Source: Diprion similis (Eukaryota; Arthropoda; Insecta; Hymenoptera; Diprionidae). From it: a stretch of DNA of 64,000 nucleotides. The position numbers and the translations under genes were made by a program. Location: contig NC_060107.1 of assembly GCF_021155765.1 (NCBI RefSeq), positions 16,106,501 through 16,170,500 on the forward strand, read 5' to 3'. Below, piece after piece: positions 1 through 11,891 of this stretch. How positions within the stretch are numbered: position 1 is the stretch's first letter; each line of letters begins with the position of its first letter. The notes under the pieces were generated by a model. It had not been told where the DNA came from. It worked only from the letters and a program-made list of their open reading frames with translations, and made no database searches.

Positions 1-1131
1 TTCATTATTGCTCTGAAATAATATATTCGTCCATGTTTGTATCTATGAAACTCTATTGTTGAAGATATTTTTTTTTTTCCCAATTATTATTGAAATTTGA
101 TCAGATGTCAATCAAAATTAATATTTAAGTAAAAAATACCTGAGACATTTCGCTTGTTATATTTCACTCACCGAACTGCTGATGTAATTAATTGTAACCG
201 AAGTGGAGAGAGGTCTATCGGATCAAACTATGCAACTCAGAATTCATGTTTTAGCCTACAGAGATGATCCTAGAAGTTTGAGAAGAATCTATGGTCTAGA
301 GCTCTGATACTCTCCTTGTTAGTCAAAGATGTAAGATGATTATTTGGAGCGAAGCTCGCTGGAAGGCATATTGTGTAATTGTAAATCACTAATATCGAAA
401 ACATCCGCTGATATCCTGTTAATAAACAGCGTTTAGATATCATTGATTGTCACACACACACACGCAAAAACTTTACTATCGATGATCAACAACACCTTCC
501 ACAATTGTAAAATTACAAGAAACTTGTAGTATGGCAAAATACGTTGATTGTTTTTTAAATTATGACAATTGTACTTACTCCAACTTCATCGGTCATTTCT
601 CGATAATCATTATTTAAGCTGTTTAAGATAACGTCGATATATGTGAAAAGCGTTTTTCTGACTCTATTTGAAAGGTTTCAAATGCCAGAAACACTCGGAA
701 GTCGATGTGCAGTCAGCTTTGAACGTGATTCAACTGATGGTTAAGTGCACTAATACATAACGTAAACAATGACAACCTTAGACTTTAAAATTCTATAATT
801 TAATACAAATTTCACTGTACCTGGCTAACGGGCACGAAATATCCGTGGTCAGAAAATCATGGTGGTAACGAATTCTATGTAATAAGAAATAATCTTAAGA
901 GACATTTTTTCGAGTACACTACGAAGTATAATCGTCATCACCAATTTTACTTAGGCCCAATTTGTACAATAATAGCAATATAATCAGCATAATACCTGTA
1001 AAATACTATCATAGCTCATAGGATATATTAACTGGTTGAATGCAGAAATATTTTACTATTTGGAATAATTAACAACTAGAATACAAACCTTAAATAGGTA
1101 CTGTAACGTGGCATTTCTCGAGCTAGTCGAG
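1..1131. other. Non-genic AT-rich stretch
   Basis: I see no coding exon or RNA gene here. There is a short CA-rich microsatellite near 451-465. Open frames are short and have no recognisable protein character. Confidence 0.5.
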
Positions 1132-1134
1132 TAA

Positions 1135-1609
1135 GGGGCCATTCATTAGTTACGTAAGGGTCCGAGGGGGGGGGGGGGGGGGGGGGGGGCATTCTTGTGT
1201 AATATTTTACAAGTCGGAATGTGCATAATAGATATTTTCTATTGAGACAAAATATCCGTACAGCAATGTCTCGGGAAACAAAAATCGCAGAGAAAATTAA
1301 AGGGCAGTTTCAAAAACTATAAAAAATTTCTATTTACATGTTTCACAAACTATGAGATCTATTTGTTAATTTTTAATATACAATTTTATTTATGTATTGT
1401 TATTGTAAAAAATTTTATTTCATAACAAGTTTTTTTTAATCGTAAATGTGTTTATATTTGCACACTTTAAAGCTTATACATGAAAATTGTAGGTAAAATC
1501 TTACTTAAAAATTGAGAGGGGGAGACCAAGAAATCTTATGTGTTCTTGCCTAGGGGTAGAGGGGTTAAAAATGGCTAAAATCGTCCTTACGTCATTAATG
1601 AATGGCCCC
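1135..1609. mobile_element. PIF/Harbinger-like MITE with TAA target duplication
   Basis: The left end reads GGGGCCATTCATTAGTTACG (from 1135) and the right end is its near-perfect reverse complement, ending ATGAATGGCCCC at 1609. The element is 475 bp and is flanked on both sides by TAA (1132-1134 and 1610-1612). A 3-bp TWA duplication with G/C-rich termini is typical of PIF/Harbinger (Tourist-type) elements. No transposase frame is present, so it is non-autonomous. A run of 24 G (1166-1189) lies just inside the left terminus, and a second G-rich block (about 1515-1563) lies near the right one. A second element with similar ends is at 54238-54957. Confidence 0.75.
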
Positions 1610-1637
1610 TAACGGTCCGGAACGTGTTTTGGCAGCG

Positions 1638-1710
1638 GCCTGGGTAGCTTAGTGGTCAGAGCAGTCGTCCGGAAAGCAAAAGGTCCCCGGTTCGAATCCT
1701 GGTCCAGTCC
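1638..1710 (+). tRNA. tRNA-like sequence (tRNA pseudogene or head of a tRNA-derived SINE)
   Basis: A 73-nt segment has a textbook RNA polymerase III A box (TAGCTTAGTGG at 1645-1655) and B box (GGTTCGAATCC, 1689-1699) at tRNA spacing. The acceptor arms (1638-1644 with 1703-1709) pair except for one C-T mismatch. The T-stem also has a mismatch, and I could not form a convincing anticodon stem. A T-run follows at about 1725-1730, as in pol III termination. It starts 28 bp from the end of the MITE. A functional tRNA is unlikely; a SINE head or pseudogene fits better. Confidence 0.5.
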
Positions 1711-4700
1711 AATCCGTGAAACATTTTTTCCGGACCCGCCATAAATGCACGTCGCAGTACCAATGCAGTGCAAAAATACATGGGCTGAAATCCAAAAATT
1801 TAAACATCACACAGATTTTCGCTTATCTGACATGAATAATCCGAAATCTTGTTTTGAAATTGAAGTAAGCATCTTGAGTGAAGGTGTAGAGCTTTGAATG
1901 GATACCTTGCTCATTGTTTGTTATTTTGAAAACATAGGTGTGTATCAATATCCAGGATAATTGAGCGATTGCACAAACAATTTACATACTACAGCTTTGA
2001 TTTTGGTGCTACCAAATAATTTATCATCGCAATTTTTCCGTAATCAGTTCAACTGAGCTTTAAAATATTGAGGCCTATTTGACCACATTCCTAAAGAAAA
2101 ACTGTTTCATTTGTATTATCAGTACGAAGCCATCAATTTGGCTTTCATTGCAGAAATTTTTTCCAACAAATGTCGTGAAAATCTCTGAAATATCCCAAGA
2201 AAGTCTGAAACTTTTTCGTGAATTATAAGTTTTTAGAATGAATCAGAGAATTTTATTGTTAGAGAAATCAGTCTATAATATTCAATTTCGGGGATTTTCA
2301 ACTAAATTTGCGGGAATATTTTTTACCAGAATTGTTCACCACACAGTAGATCAGTAAAAGAGAAAAAGAAACAGATCTAGAGCTTTGATACCTAACTGGA
2401 ATATTAATTTTACTATCAGCAGGATCTTAATAAAAAATCATTTTTCATAGTTAAATTAGTCAATGAGCTGTTAAATTATGCAAAAACTGTCCACTCAAAC
2501 GTTCTCCAAATTTTTTTATTTTGTTACACGATGCTGCGGAGTAAAGCAAAAAGAATTGTTTCTCGAAAGTACAGATAAACAATTGTAGTATAATTTTTAT
2601 TAATTGGGCGAGGATATTTTATATATCACCAAATGGATTTATTGTTACATAATTCGTAAGGTCACAGTTCATAGCACCGCTACTACTTCGCTGTTTCTCA
2701 GACGGTTTTATGGTAGATGCGCAATTTCCAGCTTCAATTTAATCATTTGAAAAATAAGAAAGAAAAAATATATACTTATATCAAAATTCTGATCTAAGAT
2801 AGCAGTATTCCACACTATAAATAGTGTAATAATATGTTACGGTAATGCGTGAAAGAAAATTAACAGTGGTAGAAATAATCAGATCCTCCAAATTTGAATA
2901 CTACAGGACGTCTACCTTGTTGAATTCCTCCTTAATAATAGTTTGTAATCAATTGGGATTCTCAATTTGGAGGTCGTCACAGCAACATGGCGTTGAAGTC
3001 TGTGATCAATTGATCGTTTCAGGCGAATTTAAAAAATTCCAGAGTCCAGAATGGATCGTGCAAATTGTTGACCCATCATTTTCTGATATTGAGTCTATTT
3101 AGAGTAAAATATAAGGTGAATAATCGCTTTTATAATTATACACGACGGCTGCGACAGTTGATGTGGTACATTTACTGCCGCCAGATGGCATGTTCTGAAT
3201 TTGAGGATCCTAATTGAATTCAAAAAAGTAACAAAAGGAATAACGAAAAAAAAAATACAAAAACGATCTCATCAATTTAATGGAAATGCAGCTTAGGTAC
3301 AGCAGGCTAAAAAAATTTCATACGAGTTACAGATTATAGAAATTCACAGAATACAGATAATTCTTTTTTGCGCATTCAATTCATCGCTGACAACTCATGC
3401 ACTACTTTTCGTAATTTTTGGTACCCACGCTCCGAAGCAATACGACAAATAATCTCACATCTTATAAAGTAATGCCGCAGCGTTGTTATCGAAAAACGAA
3501 CCTAATTTTGTAATTTTCTAAGTACAATTCAACTCGCATGAAATTTCTTATTGGTCGAATTACACAAAGACATATAAATATATAATATATAATTATAATT
3601 ATAATGTCGTATGTATGAAAAATTACAAACATCTACGATTATATTAGATATAATTCGATTATAAACCGCAATACTCTGCGTATATTTGAGTATAATGAGG
3701 TTCAAACGATTGATAATCTTACTTGCAGTGTATAAAACAGATAAGAAATAATCACAAGAGACAATTGGAAAGCGACTAACATTAAGGATCCCAATAATGA
3801 ACGATGTTTAGCATCACGCTAATGGACGAATAGATGCCTTAATTATGTAAAACAGCCGAATGTTTCTTGTAATTATTTTCTGGCTATGGCGAAGACTGCT
3901 GATACGGTTTAAAGATATTGTTCGTGAATTGGCACTAAGACCTCGAAGACTTAAAACCCGGGATACCTATTCGCTACCGAAATGTAACAGAAACGCAATA
4001 TTTTTCTCGAATAGTAGAATAAATAATAAAAAACATTTTCGATTGTACGTAGATTTTATAAGTTCGACTGACAGAATTCAGAGCACAGGAAATCATTATG
4101 ATAATAGAATTTTACCATTAGAATGACATACACATGTTGATAATTTGGAAACTTTTTCTTGTCTGTCTTTATGCCGTATTGAGTGCAGATAGCTGAATAT
4201 GCATAATAATATCGATCAGTATAGAACTTATTATATAGTACGTGTAATAAATATCAAGCTATAAGCTTACAAATGATTTTATGTTAGTGTTAGTTATGTA
4301 AGTAAAAGTTTTATTAGATATAAAGATTAGTATATAATACGGTCGTCAGAGTTCGTTGTAATCTGAGACTGCAATTTCTGTATTCATCTGCAATTATGAA
4401 TGAAAATATGTTCTTTTACCAGTTGTTCGAATTGTAAGCAGGCAATTTTTTATGGGACATCTCTCGTGTTCTCAAAGTCGTCAATCTTTGTTTCATACCT
4501 GGATTTGGGGAGTAGAACTGTGCCACGTATTTCTCGGAAGAAAAGGGGAAAAGGATTAAGCAAACGTGAAGTCGATCGTTTACTATTTCGTGAACAAAGT
4601 GAACGCAAACTGCTGATTATTTGGCGTGGAAGTATTTTTATCTAATATTTACGAAGAGAAAGATTAATGTATTCATAAGTTGATTGACACACATACATAC

Positions 4701-6189
4701 ACACGTACACACACATACACACACACCTGCCGATGGTGGTGAATAATTACGATATACGACAATTTATCAAGGGGTAAAAGTGACATATTTTTGCAAATAG
4801 CAACTTGTTTACGTCGCTTTTCCATCGCGACGTGAATGACCTTGGGAGTAATTATTTCACCAATAAATAGATAATATTTAAATATATAATTGGACATGGT
4901 GGAAAGAAAATCAGAACATAGTTTTAAAAAATCTCATATTAACATATATTCATACTTATACATAAATATAGAGTTGTGTACATATATATAGTGTCTTTCG
5001 AATGATTATTGTTATTGATAAATATACATTAAGTTATACCATTAGATATATAAAGATAAAATTATAAAATGATAATATATTATACACACACATTAATTTT
5101 ATTAAACATTATATTTTATTAATTATTATATACAATATCATGTTACCTATAATATATGTTATTATATCTTCTATACGTTTTTAGTTCTTTTATTTCGATC
5201 CTCCTCAAAGTGAGTTTTTTAGGTTGAAAATGATTTTACCCCTGTAAGTACAGGCAATTATACTAAACGTTACTATATTAAATTTATATTCGCCTAAATA
5301 TGTTGTATAAAGTACTAGCTGACTCAATAGAAGAATCTCATACTATCACGACATGATTACTTTGATATTTTGCGCTCATTGAGGAAATAATTAGAGGATT
5401 TCACGTTGAATTGTAACATTAACAACAGTACTCATGCGAATATTCGATCATTTCTTGTAATCTGCTCGATACTAACAATAAGATCATAAGTTTAATAATG
5501 TATCACGATTGTCGTAAGAAAATATATACGAGTATTTTATCTTAGAAGAATTGTCTGAGATTATTTACGATTAGTATCATCAGATAGTGCTATTCTTATC
5601 ACGAAGAGATTTAAAGTTCTTTACTAGGGGTTTTGCTTCTGCGAGCTTCGCGCCACTTTTCTTTTGGATGTACTGTCACTTTGAATATGTTACATGACGA
5701 AATAATGGATTATCTGGAAATTGAGAACTTTTGTCTGATCGGCTGCTTAAGATTTATCAACGTCATATCCTTGATGGGCTTTTAACGGGATGAGGAATGT
5801 CTGAATTGATAGAAAACTTTTAGTAGTTTTATTACTTGTATAGTACACTACTCTGAATTTCGAATTAATCTACAAGATAACGCTTCAAAAATCCACTCCC
5901 GTTAGTTTGTCTATCATATGCGAATGTCAACCGCCTGTGTATAGACAATAAATGTTACTGTTGTAATTTAAAACTACTCCTTACGACGCACAATAAGCGT
6001 CGAGCCGACCCAGCACAATCTACCTAAGGAAGAAATATTAATGTCATTATCCTCTTCATGATACTTTACTCTTCATAATTATTGTCCGCCTAATAACACT
6101 GGTGGAATGATCCTCTTCAAGTTATCATGGCTATTACCTTGAAATTTTTTTTATTCTAGTTATAGAGGGGTAATGAAAGATGTCACGTT
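1711..6189. other. No recognised gene
   Basis: AT-rich sequence. Open frames of 80-88 codons at 2845-3102, 3860-4126 and 4400-4645 (plus strand) show no family I recognise and no clear splice context. They could be parts of an unknown gene or chance. A CA/TA-rich microsatellite lies at about 4684-4728, and very AT-rich DNA at 4970-5170. Confidence 0.4.
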
Positions 6190-7075
6190 GGCTCCTTCGG
6201 AGAAGCTTTTTGTCATTCAACCGACTGTTCCGTTGTAACGAACTGGAACCTCAGGAACTCGGAAAAGACATCCAGGGCGTGGTCGGATTAGACGCTGCGG
6301 AATTACGGCGAGTTCCGGCCGTTTTTCAGCTCCAATTTTTAAATCACGAATCCTAGGAACTTCAGACTGTGCGCAATAATTTTTTCTTGCAAAATAGCGC
6401 TTGAAGCATCCAAAGATAACCACGATTTTTGTACGGTTTTTGCAGACCAAGAATTTGACGAATTAAAATTGATTTTCAGGAACCTTTACCCGCTAATTGA
6501 ACCTTCTCGAAATGAAAAAGTCATCTAGAATATCGTGGGGGGTCATCAGCTAAGAAAATACAACAAAATTTCTCCGTTCATCGGACATAACTCTTTAAGT
6601 GTTGATTGCAGCGACTTCAAACTATGCGCAATCGTTTTCTAGAGCAATATGACGTTGATATAGGGTGTGAATGAATTGACTAGGGCCTTTTTTTTGGAAA
6701 ATCCATCGAAAATTGGGGAGAAAATGGAAAGGGCATTAGCTTCAGTTTTGTCACGATTTTTTGGGTAAAAAATTGTTCGTCTCAGAATCGATTTGTAGGA
6801 GAATTTTACCATTAATTGGGCTCGGGAATTCACAACCGACTTCTCGAACATTGTGGAATCTGCTGAAAAAATACGAAGAAAATAGAATACGAGAAAATTT
6901 TTCCGTTCTTCGGCTATATTCTTTGGTGCAGTGTTCCCAGCGATATGGGACTACGCACAATCGTTGTTTCTGGCAGAATCAGAATCACAAATTTTGACGT
7001 AAAAACTCAAAGGGGTTAGCTTTTAGCATTGAAAATGCTTCTACAATAGGTGGGATTACCGTAAATTGTGAAAGC
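6190..7075 (-). repeat. Decayed copies of the 312-bp satellite, inverted relative to the main array
   Basis: The segment contains about three degenerate units that resemble the reverse complement of the array at 15697-27087. Matching landmarks are: AAAGGGGTTAGC at 7009-7020, equal to the reverse complement of the array's GCTAACCCCTTT; the 'gcgatatgggactacgcacaatcg' type block near 6940-6963, parallel to the array's CGCAGCGTATTGGGACTGCG read on the minus strand; and CTCAGAATCGATTTGTA near 6781-6797, parallel to the array's TTGGAATCGATTTGTA. The landmarks recur near 6365, 6620 and 6945, at intervals of roughly 250-320 bp. Divergence is far higher than inside the array. Confidence 0.65.
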
Positions 7076-7177
7076 CAACCCAGAACAACTCGACAGTTGG
7101 GGGGGGGGTTATGGATTAAAAAAAAATTGCTACCACTCGGCATATATTTTAGACTTAAATGCAATAATAGCTATTTA

Positions 7178-7314
7178 TGTGGCATGCCTGTAAACCGCCT
7201 GTTCTTTTGGCAAGGATAAAGATTTCAGGACTAGCTGAAGGCGAGCCGGAAGCGAGCCGGAAGCGAGTACTGAAATTATCCGAGCCAAAAAACGGTTTAC
7301 GGGCATGCCACATA
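7178..7314. repeat. 137-bp foldback (inverted repeat)
   Basis: ATGTGGCATGCCTGTAAACC at the left is mirrored by the reverse complement ending GGCATGCCACAT at the right. The arms are about 55 bp and imperfect. The short centre carries a small tandem repeat (GCGAGCCGGAA twice). It could be a tiny non-autonomous element; no clear target duplication was seen. Confidence 0.6.
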
Positions 7315-7320
7315 CAATAT

Positions 7321-7488
7321 TTTTTACGGTATGCGCATTGAAAAGCAAAACGAAGAGTGAGGTTATGTCGTAATCTGTTCGACGAAGCTACTTTATTCGG
7401 CAGTTTGGGATGCGCAGTTCGAACTGCGCATCAAAACTGTGGAATAAAGACTTTATTCCGCAACTTTTCAATGCCCATGCCGTAAAAA
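7321..7488. repeat. 168-bp foldback with internal perfect palindromes
   Basis: Outer arms TTTTTACGGTATGCGCATTG and its reverse complement match over 25 bp with two mismatches. Inside are a perfect 24-bp palindrome (7409-7432; half site GATGCGCAGTTC) and a perfect 9+1+9 inverted repeat (7441-7459; GGAATAAAG/CTTTATTCC). The element ends only about 16 bp from the donor site of the orphan transporter exon (7505). Confidence 0.65.
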
Positions 7489-7504
7489 CTGAATTATCTC
7501 CAAC

Positions 7505-7744
7505 CTGTGTATATTCACTCCATTCGTAGGTGCCGCTGGTACTTGATATCGACGATGTTAAATCGGATGCTGAACAAGTATCGTTTGAGCTTGTGTCGTT
7601 CGATGATTCTGTCTTGGCAACCATCTCAATGACGGTAGCCGACAAGCAAGTTCTCATCATAAAGGCATTCGCGGCTGCTAAACATCCCATGAACGCCAAC
7701 ATCCATCGTTGCTGTACTTTTCTGCCTGAAATTGAGCCATACGT
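7505..7744 (-). pseudogene. Orphan duplicate of exon 1 of the SLC17-like transporter, start codon lost
   Basis: This 80-codon open segment aligns with exon 1 of the intact transporter (11891-11649) along its length with one codon missing. Shared blocks include GCLAAANAFMMRTCLS, EMVAKTE.SNDTS and STSGTYEWSEYTQ. The donor site after YTQ is conserved (CAG|GTTGGA at 7505/7504). The position of the initiator ATG is ACG (7744-7742); the nearest ATG, two bases downstream on the minus strand, is out of frame. No second or third exon follows within the remaining 7.5 kb on the minus strand. A foldback lies directly after the donor. I read it as a promoter-plus-exon-1 duplicate that has decayed. The alternative is a live paralogue with an intron longer than 7.5 kb that starts at an internal Met. 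Confidence 0.75.
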
Positions 7745-8100
7745 GACTTACCGATTTTTAACGAATGCCGGGCGTAGCCGATGGCGATTCAACTCACAGC
7801 AAATGTTCCAACCAAGTATCATTCTTGCGGTTCCCCAGACGAATCACACAATTAACGATTGCAAATTCACTCACTTTCGAGACGTTATACTAATGCAATT
7901 TCGATAGACTTCTGTTGTTGGCTTTCGGGCAGGAAAAGCTTATATGGAAGAGCCTTGCTACCTGCTAATCGTAAACCTGACTTACATATTATCAGCCACG
8001 TGTTCCTAATCGAGATATTAACTATTAGAATGCTAAGACCGTATCCAATTGTCAAGGGTTCGCATATCTCGATAAAGCTGCTCGACGATTTGACGTATTA
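7745..8100 (-). repeat. Duplicated 5' flank of the transporter gene
   Basis: The sequence upstream of the orphan exon is still alignable with the sequence upstream of the intact gene's exon 1 (about 11892-12280). For example, ACATATTATCAGCCACGTGT at about 7984-8003 parallels ACATATTGTCAGTCGCGTGT at about 12178-12197, and further short matches follow. The duplication therefore carried at least about 350 bp of 5' flank along with exon 1. Confidence 0.55.
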
Positions 8101-9360
8101 GGAATCTATTTTTTTATATCACTCATACTACAGTAACACGCACTACGATATCACTTCACTGTCGATTTGTTTTTTAAATATCAACAATCTAACTTTTCTT
8201 TCCAAATAATTTCTCGCGGAAAAATGGGTTCTGGTACCTCTTCTTCCCATCCGTGATTCTCACATTCGGTATCAAATTTCAGACAGAGAGATAGCGCGCC
8301 GTAAACGGGGGCGAAGCGTCGTGTTTGTGTGAGTCGGAATGTTTAGCTGAAGCCACTCTGCGGAAAGATGCCAACCGTAATAATAATCCAATAGAATACT
8401 CCGCAGCAATTAAAATTCCAGTCTAGTCTTAGTTTTAATATTCAAATTATTCACAATACGGATTTCACCAAATAATAGACCTTTTTGGTCCATTATTTAA
8501 ATTAAGATAAGCAGTCGTATTTTTTAAAACAAATTCGGCCTTTTTGCATGTAATTCAATTTAAAATTTCAGAGACTTAAAAAACGGCGTAACAAACAATT
8601 TAATAAAAAGAACTTGTGATTAAAACCATCCATTTATTCTAGTATAATTATACATGTTACTTATATTTGTTGTTTTTTTTTTCATTATACATTTCAATAG
8701 CATCTTGAGCACAGCGATACTACGTAGGCAAGTCACTCGATCTCAATTCTACATCGCGTTAAATATGCGTAAAGGATCGTACACTTTTTGTTTTTTCAGG
8801 GGTTACATTATATTGGTACTCGAAAAATAGATATAAAGGTAAAAATTTTCCCTTGATGCGACCATTGAATATTTGAAGAAAAAAAAAAAAAAAATTGTTA
8901 TGATCAGAAATCAAAAAAAAACGAGTGAAAAAAATCAAAAAATAACGAAAGTTAGCTTAGAATTAGTTTCGAAAAAACGCAAGGCTTTGTTCGCCTGCTA
9001 CCTGAGACGAACGCTTCTGCCATGCTGAGTTCAAATTGCTATTTTGACACGTTTGAACGCATAAAATATTTTCAAATGTATAAATAATGAGTGTAGCAAA
9101 TGAAAAAAGTCGTTTATTTGAAAATCTCAAGGTGCTGTGACTCCTTGATTGCGTTCATTTTGCAGAAGCTATCGTCTCGGAATCGTTGGTAGTAAATAAG
9201 AAGTCCGTCTGTCGTTCTCAGAAATACAGTTTAATCGTACGTGAACATTGAAAATCAGTAATAAGATGGAAAAAGTTACATTGGCAGATGAAATGACAGT
9301 TAAAAACTATTCTATTTAGACGGTCCAAGATGTCGGAAGAACTTGCTGGAGCTTTCGGAA
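8101..9360. other. Intergenic stretch, 3' side of the transporter gene
   Basis: No gene is seen. It holds an A-rich tract near 8878-8894 and the probable 3' untranslated region of the transporter, which reads on the minus strand. Confidence 0.45.
9113..9118 (-). terminator. Candidate poly(A) signal (AATAAA, minus strand)
   Basis: TTTATT on the plus strand reads AATAAA on the minus strand, about 245 nt past the transporter stop codon. It is a plausible cleavage signal, supported by position only. Confidence 0.35.
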
Positions 9361-11891
9361 TTATGAAGCCAGGGATTTCCTTTCTTCATCCGCTTGTTCT
9401 CCGCTTTCAACCTTCGTCCGTTTTCGATCGACGTAGTTCGGATGGTTCCAGGACTGAACTTCACCATCGCCCCAGATAACGAATATCAGCGCTCCCGTGA
9501 ACAATAAAATGACTGTGATCCAAAAGACGATTCTCCACTCCGAAAGTGTCTGATTCGGCGTTAGAACGCCGACAGCATAGGGAGCTGCGATTCCCGTGAG
9601 GGCAGTAACTGTGTTTATAGTGCCCATTAAGGTTCCCGCGTGATTTGGGCTCAGGTCAACGTTGTTAACTACGACCACAGAGATCAAGTTGCCCATCATT
9701 CCCATTCCCAAGGAAAAGAAGGTGACGACTAACGTCCGGTTGCACCCAGCATACGACGCACCGATTAGAAAAACTGCCATCCCAGGACCACCAATTGTGC
9801 CGAAGATTTTTCGCACTTTTGTCCTCGATAGCTTGCCCTCTTTTATCAGCCAATCCGACATCCAGGATGAGGCGTTGATTACTAACCATTTGATTAGGAA
9901 TGGCAGCGCCGAGAGCAGACCATTCGACTGGATTGAATATTTCAGGACGCTGCTCATGTACTTTGGCAGGTTCGTCAACATCATGTAGCCACCCCAGTCG
10001 TGACATACACTGGCCATCGTCAGTGCCCAGAACGGTGGGGAGGACAGTATTTGTCGCCACGGAATCGCTGGAGTCTCTCCGTGCTTCTTCCCTGTAGTCA
10101 AAGTATCAAAATTTTTTATAGAGAACTTCAGGATGGGGTCGGATTAAGTTCATTACTCAAAACCGAATGGGAAAAACGAGAAGTTCCTTGTCCAAAAACA
10201 CGGTTGTACGGTCGAAGCTGAGGATTCATGAAATTAGGTGACTCACCGAATCGCAAAAATAGCGAGTGAATTAAAATTATTTCATTAATCCCAACTGACA
10301 TATTCGTTCCAATTTACACTACTTCAAGGGGTTAAAAGTACCCAAAGTTAGGCTTACATATCAGAAAAAGTACCTCTAATTGACCTCAAATCGCTTCGTA
10401 TCTTCCAAAATAAAGTAGAGTCTCTTAGTTCGAATATGGCTGAAATTACTTCGAATCTTGTGAACTGACGCGAAGACGTAAATTGACGACAAAGGACGTA
10501 TTCAGGTTGGACCGATTTCAGGCTAGTCAAGTTCACTTGAGTTCGCGAAGCCTTTTGCACCCCCCCGCTCACAATGTAAATAAAGAAATATTTTAACCAG
10601 TGTTGAGTTGCATTGTGGTTTCCGCGAGGTGTTTCTTCTCCTCATCTGTAATGAAGGGGTGGTCCTCGGGTCGACTGTAGCAGAGGACTGTCCATACGAG
10701 AAACCAAATCACAGAGAAGCTTCCGAAGAAATAGAACACGATCGGCCAACCGATCGAGAAGTTTTCTATAAGCACTCCGGATAGTGCGTTTGCTATTACT
10801 ATTCCTAAGAATGCCCCGGAACTTATCGTGTTGCCAATTTTTGATCGCTCGTTTGGTGATGCCCAGTGCGCTGTGAGGAAGCCGAAAGAAGGTGAAAGCA
10901 CCCCACCGCTTAGCCCGATCAGGATACGGAGGGCTATCAAACCCTTGGCCTCGTAAGCCTCGACCACCGTTGGCGTCAGTAGCGTCAGCACACCAGCCAT
11001 CAAGAGACCGACACCAAGAGGCCATTTGCCTCCAAACTTGGCAACCATCATTGCACCTGGTATTTGAGCTACTATGTAGCCCCATGCATAACTGGATAGA
11101 ATGATTCCCTAAAATGTGGTTTTTGAAATAAGATTTGTCAGTGTTATAAAATCTGTGGAACCATGAAGTGTTCCATCAAATTAGCTCGTGAGTTTCGTGA
11201 AACTTAGTGGATGTCAATGAATTTACAAAGTGTTGTTACAATGTTCTACGAAGTTAATATCCCAGAAATTTAACAAAGTTTTATAAAGTCGTAAGTTCTG
11301 TGAGATGATGCAAAGTTTTATGGGAACGTTCAACTTCGCCATTATATCATACCAAATCTCGCGAAATTCTATACACATTTCATTGTGTCGAATTGAATTC
11401 CGCGAAATTCACGAACCGGTAATTAACTCTACTTCTCAGGGTCACTGTATGTAAAATAAATTCTGCAAAGAATCACTTAGTATCGAAGAATTTCATTGAA
11501 TTTAGAGAAGAACACATTCCACTTGGACCCAACCGGGCAATAACAGGAAAATTTCATTATGGGAGTCGTATGAAATGCCGATCAAGGATTCCGCACTCTT
11601 TCATAATATTTCTAATTTCAAACTCGGATAAAGTCATTTGTTTCGTACTTGCGTGTATTCACTCCATTCGTAAGTTCCACTGGTACTTGGCGTCGACGAT
11701 AATGTTGATTCGGATGCTGGGCAAGTATCGTCCAAGCTTGTATCGTTCGACGTTTCAGTTTTGGCGACCATCTCCGTGATGGCAACTGACAAGCAGGTTC
11801 TCATCATGAAAGCGTTTGCGGCTGCCAGACATCCCATAACTGCCAATATCCATCGTTGCGATATCCGCCCGCCTAACGATAATTCATACAT
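9361..11891 (-). CDS. SLC17-family MFS transporter (putative inorganic phosphate / sialin-like co-transporter)
   Basis: Three exons: 11891-11649, 11108-10598 and 10091-9361. They sum to 1485 nt, or 494 aa plus stop, the usual length for SLC17. Donors are CAA|GTACGA and G|GTTAAA; acceptors are TTTTAG|GG and CTACAG|GG; phases agree (0, then 1). Exon 1 encodes TM1 (LAVMGCLAAANAFMMRTCLS) and a glycosylatable Ser/Thr/Asp-rich loop. Exon 2 opens with GIILSSYAWGYIVAQIPGA and holds the family signature GGVLSPSFGFLTAHWASPNE. Exon 3 has HDWGGYMMLTNLPKYMSSVL and NGLLSALPFL, both family hallmarks, followed by the last six membrane segments and a hydrophilic tail. Members carry organic or inorganic anions with Na+ or H+ across plasma or lysosomal membranes; the substrate cannot be read from sequence. 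A duplicated exon 1 lies downstream at 7505-7744. The start Met is supported by alignment to family N-termini. Confidence 0.93.

Noticed and set aside
1638-1710. Functional tRNA gene
   Set aside because: A and B boxes are perfect, but the anticodon stem does not pair and both the acceptor and T stems have mismatches.
2845-4645. Three plus-strand frames as exons of one gene
   Set aside because: No recognisable domain, no consistent splice junctions, and AT-rich codon content like the surroundings. Left as unassigned.
9662-10097. Several open frames overlapping the transporter's third exon on both strands
   Set aside because: They are shadows of the true minus-strand reading frame, which alone shows SLC17 motifs and correct splice phases.
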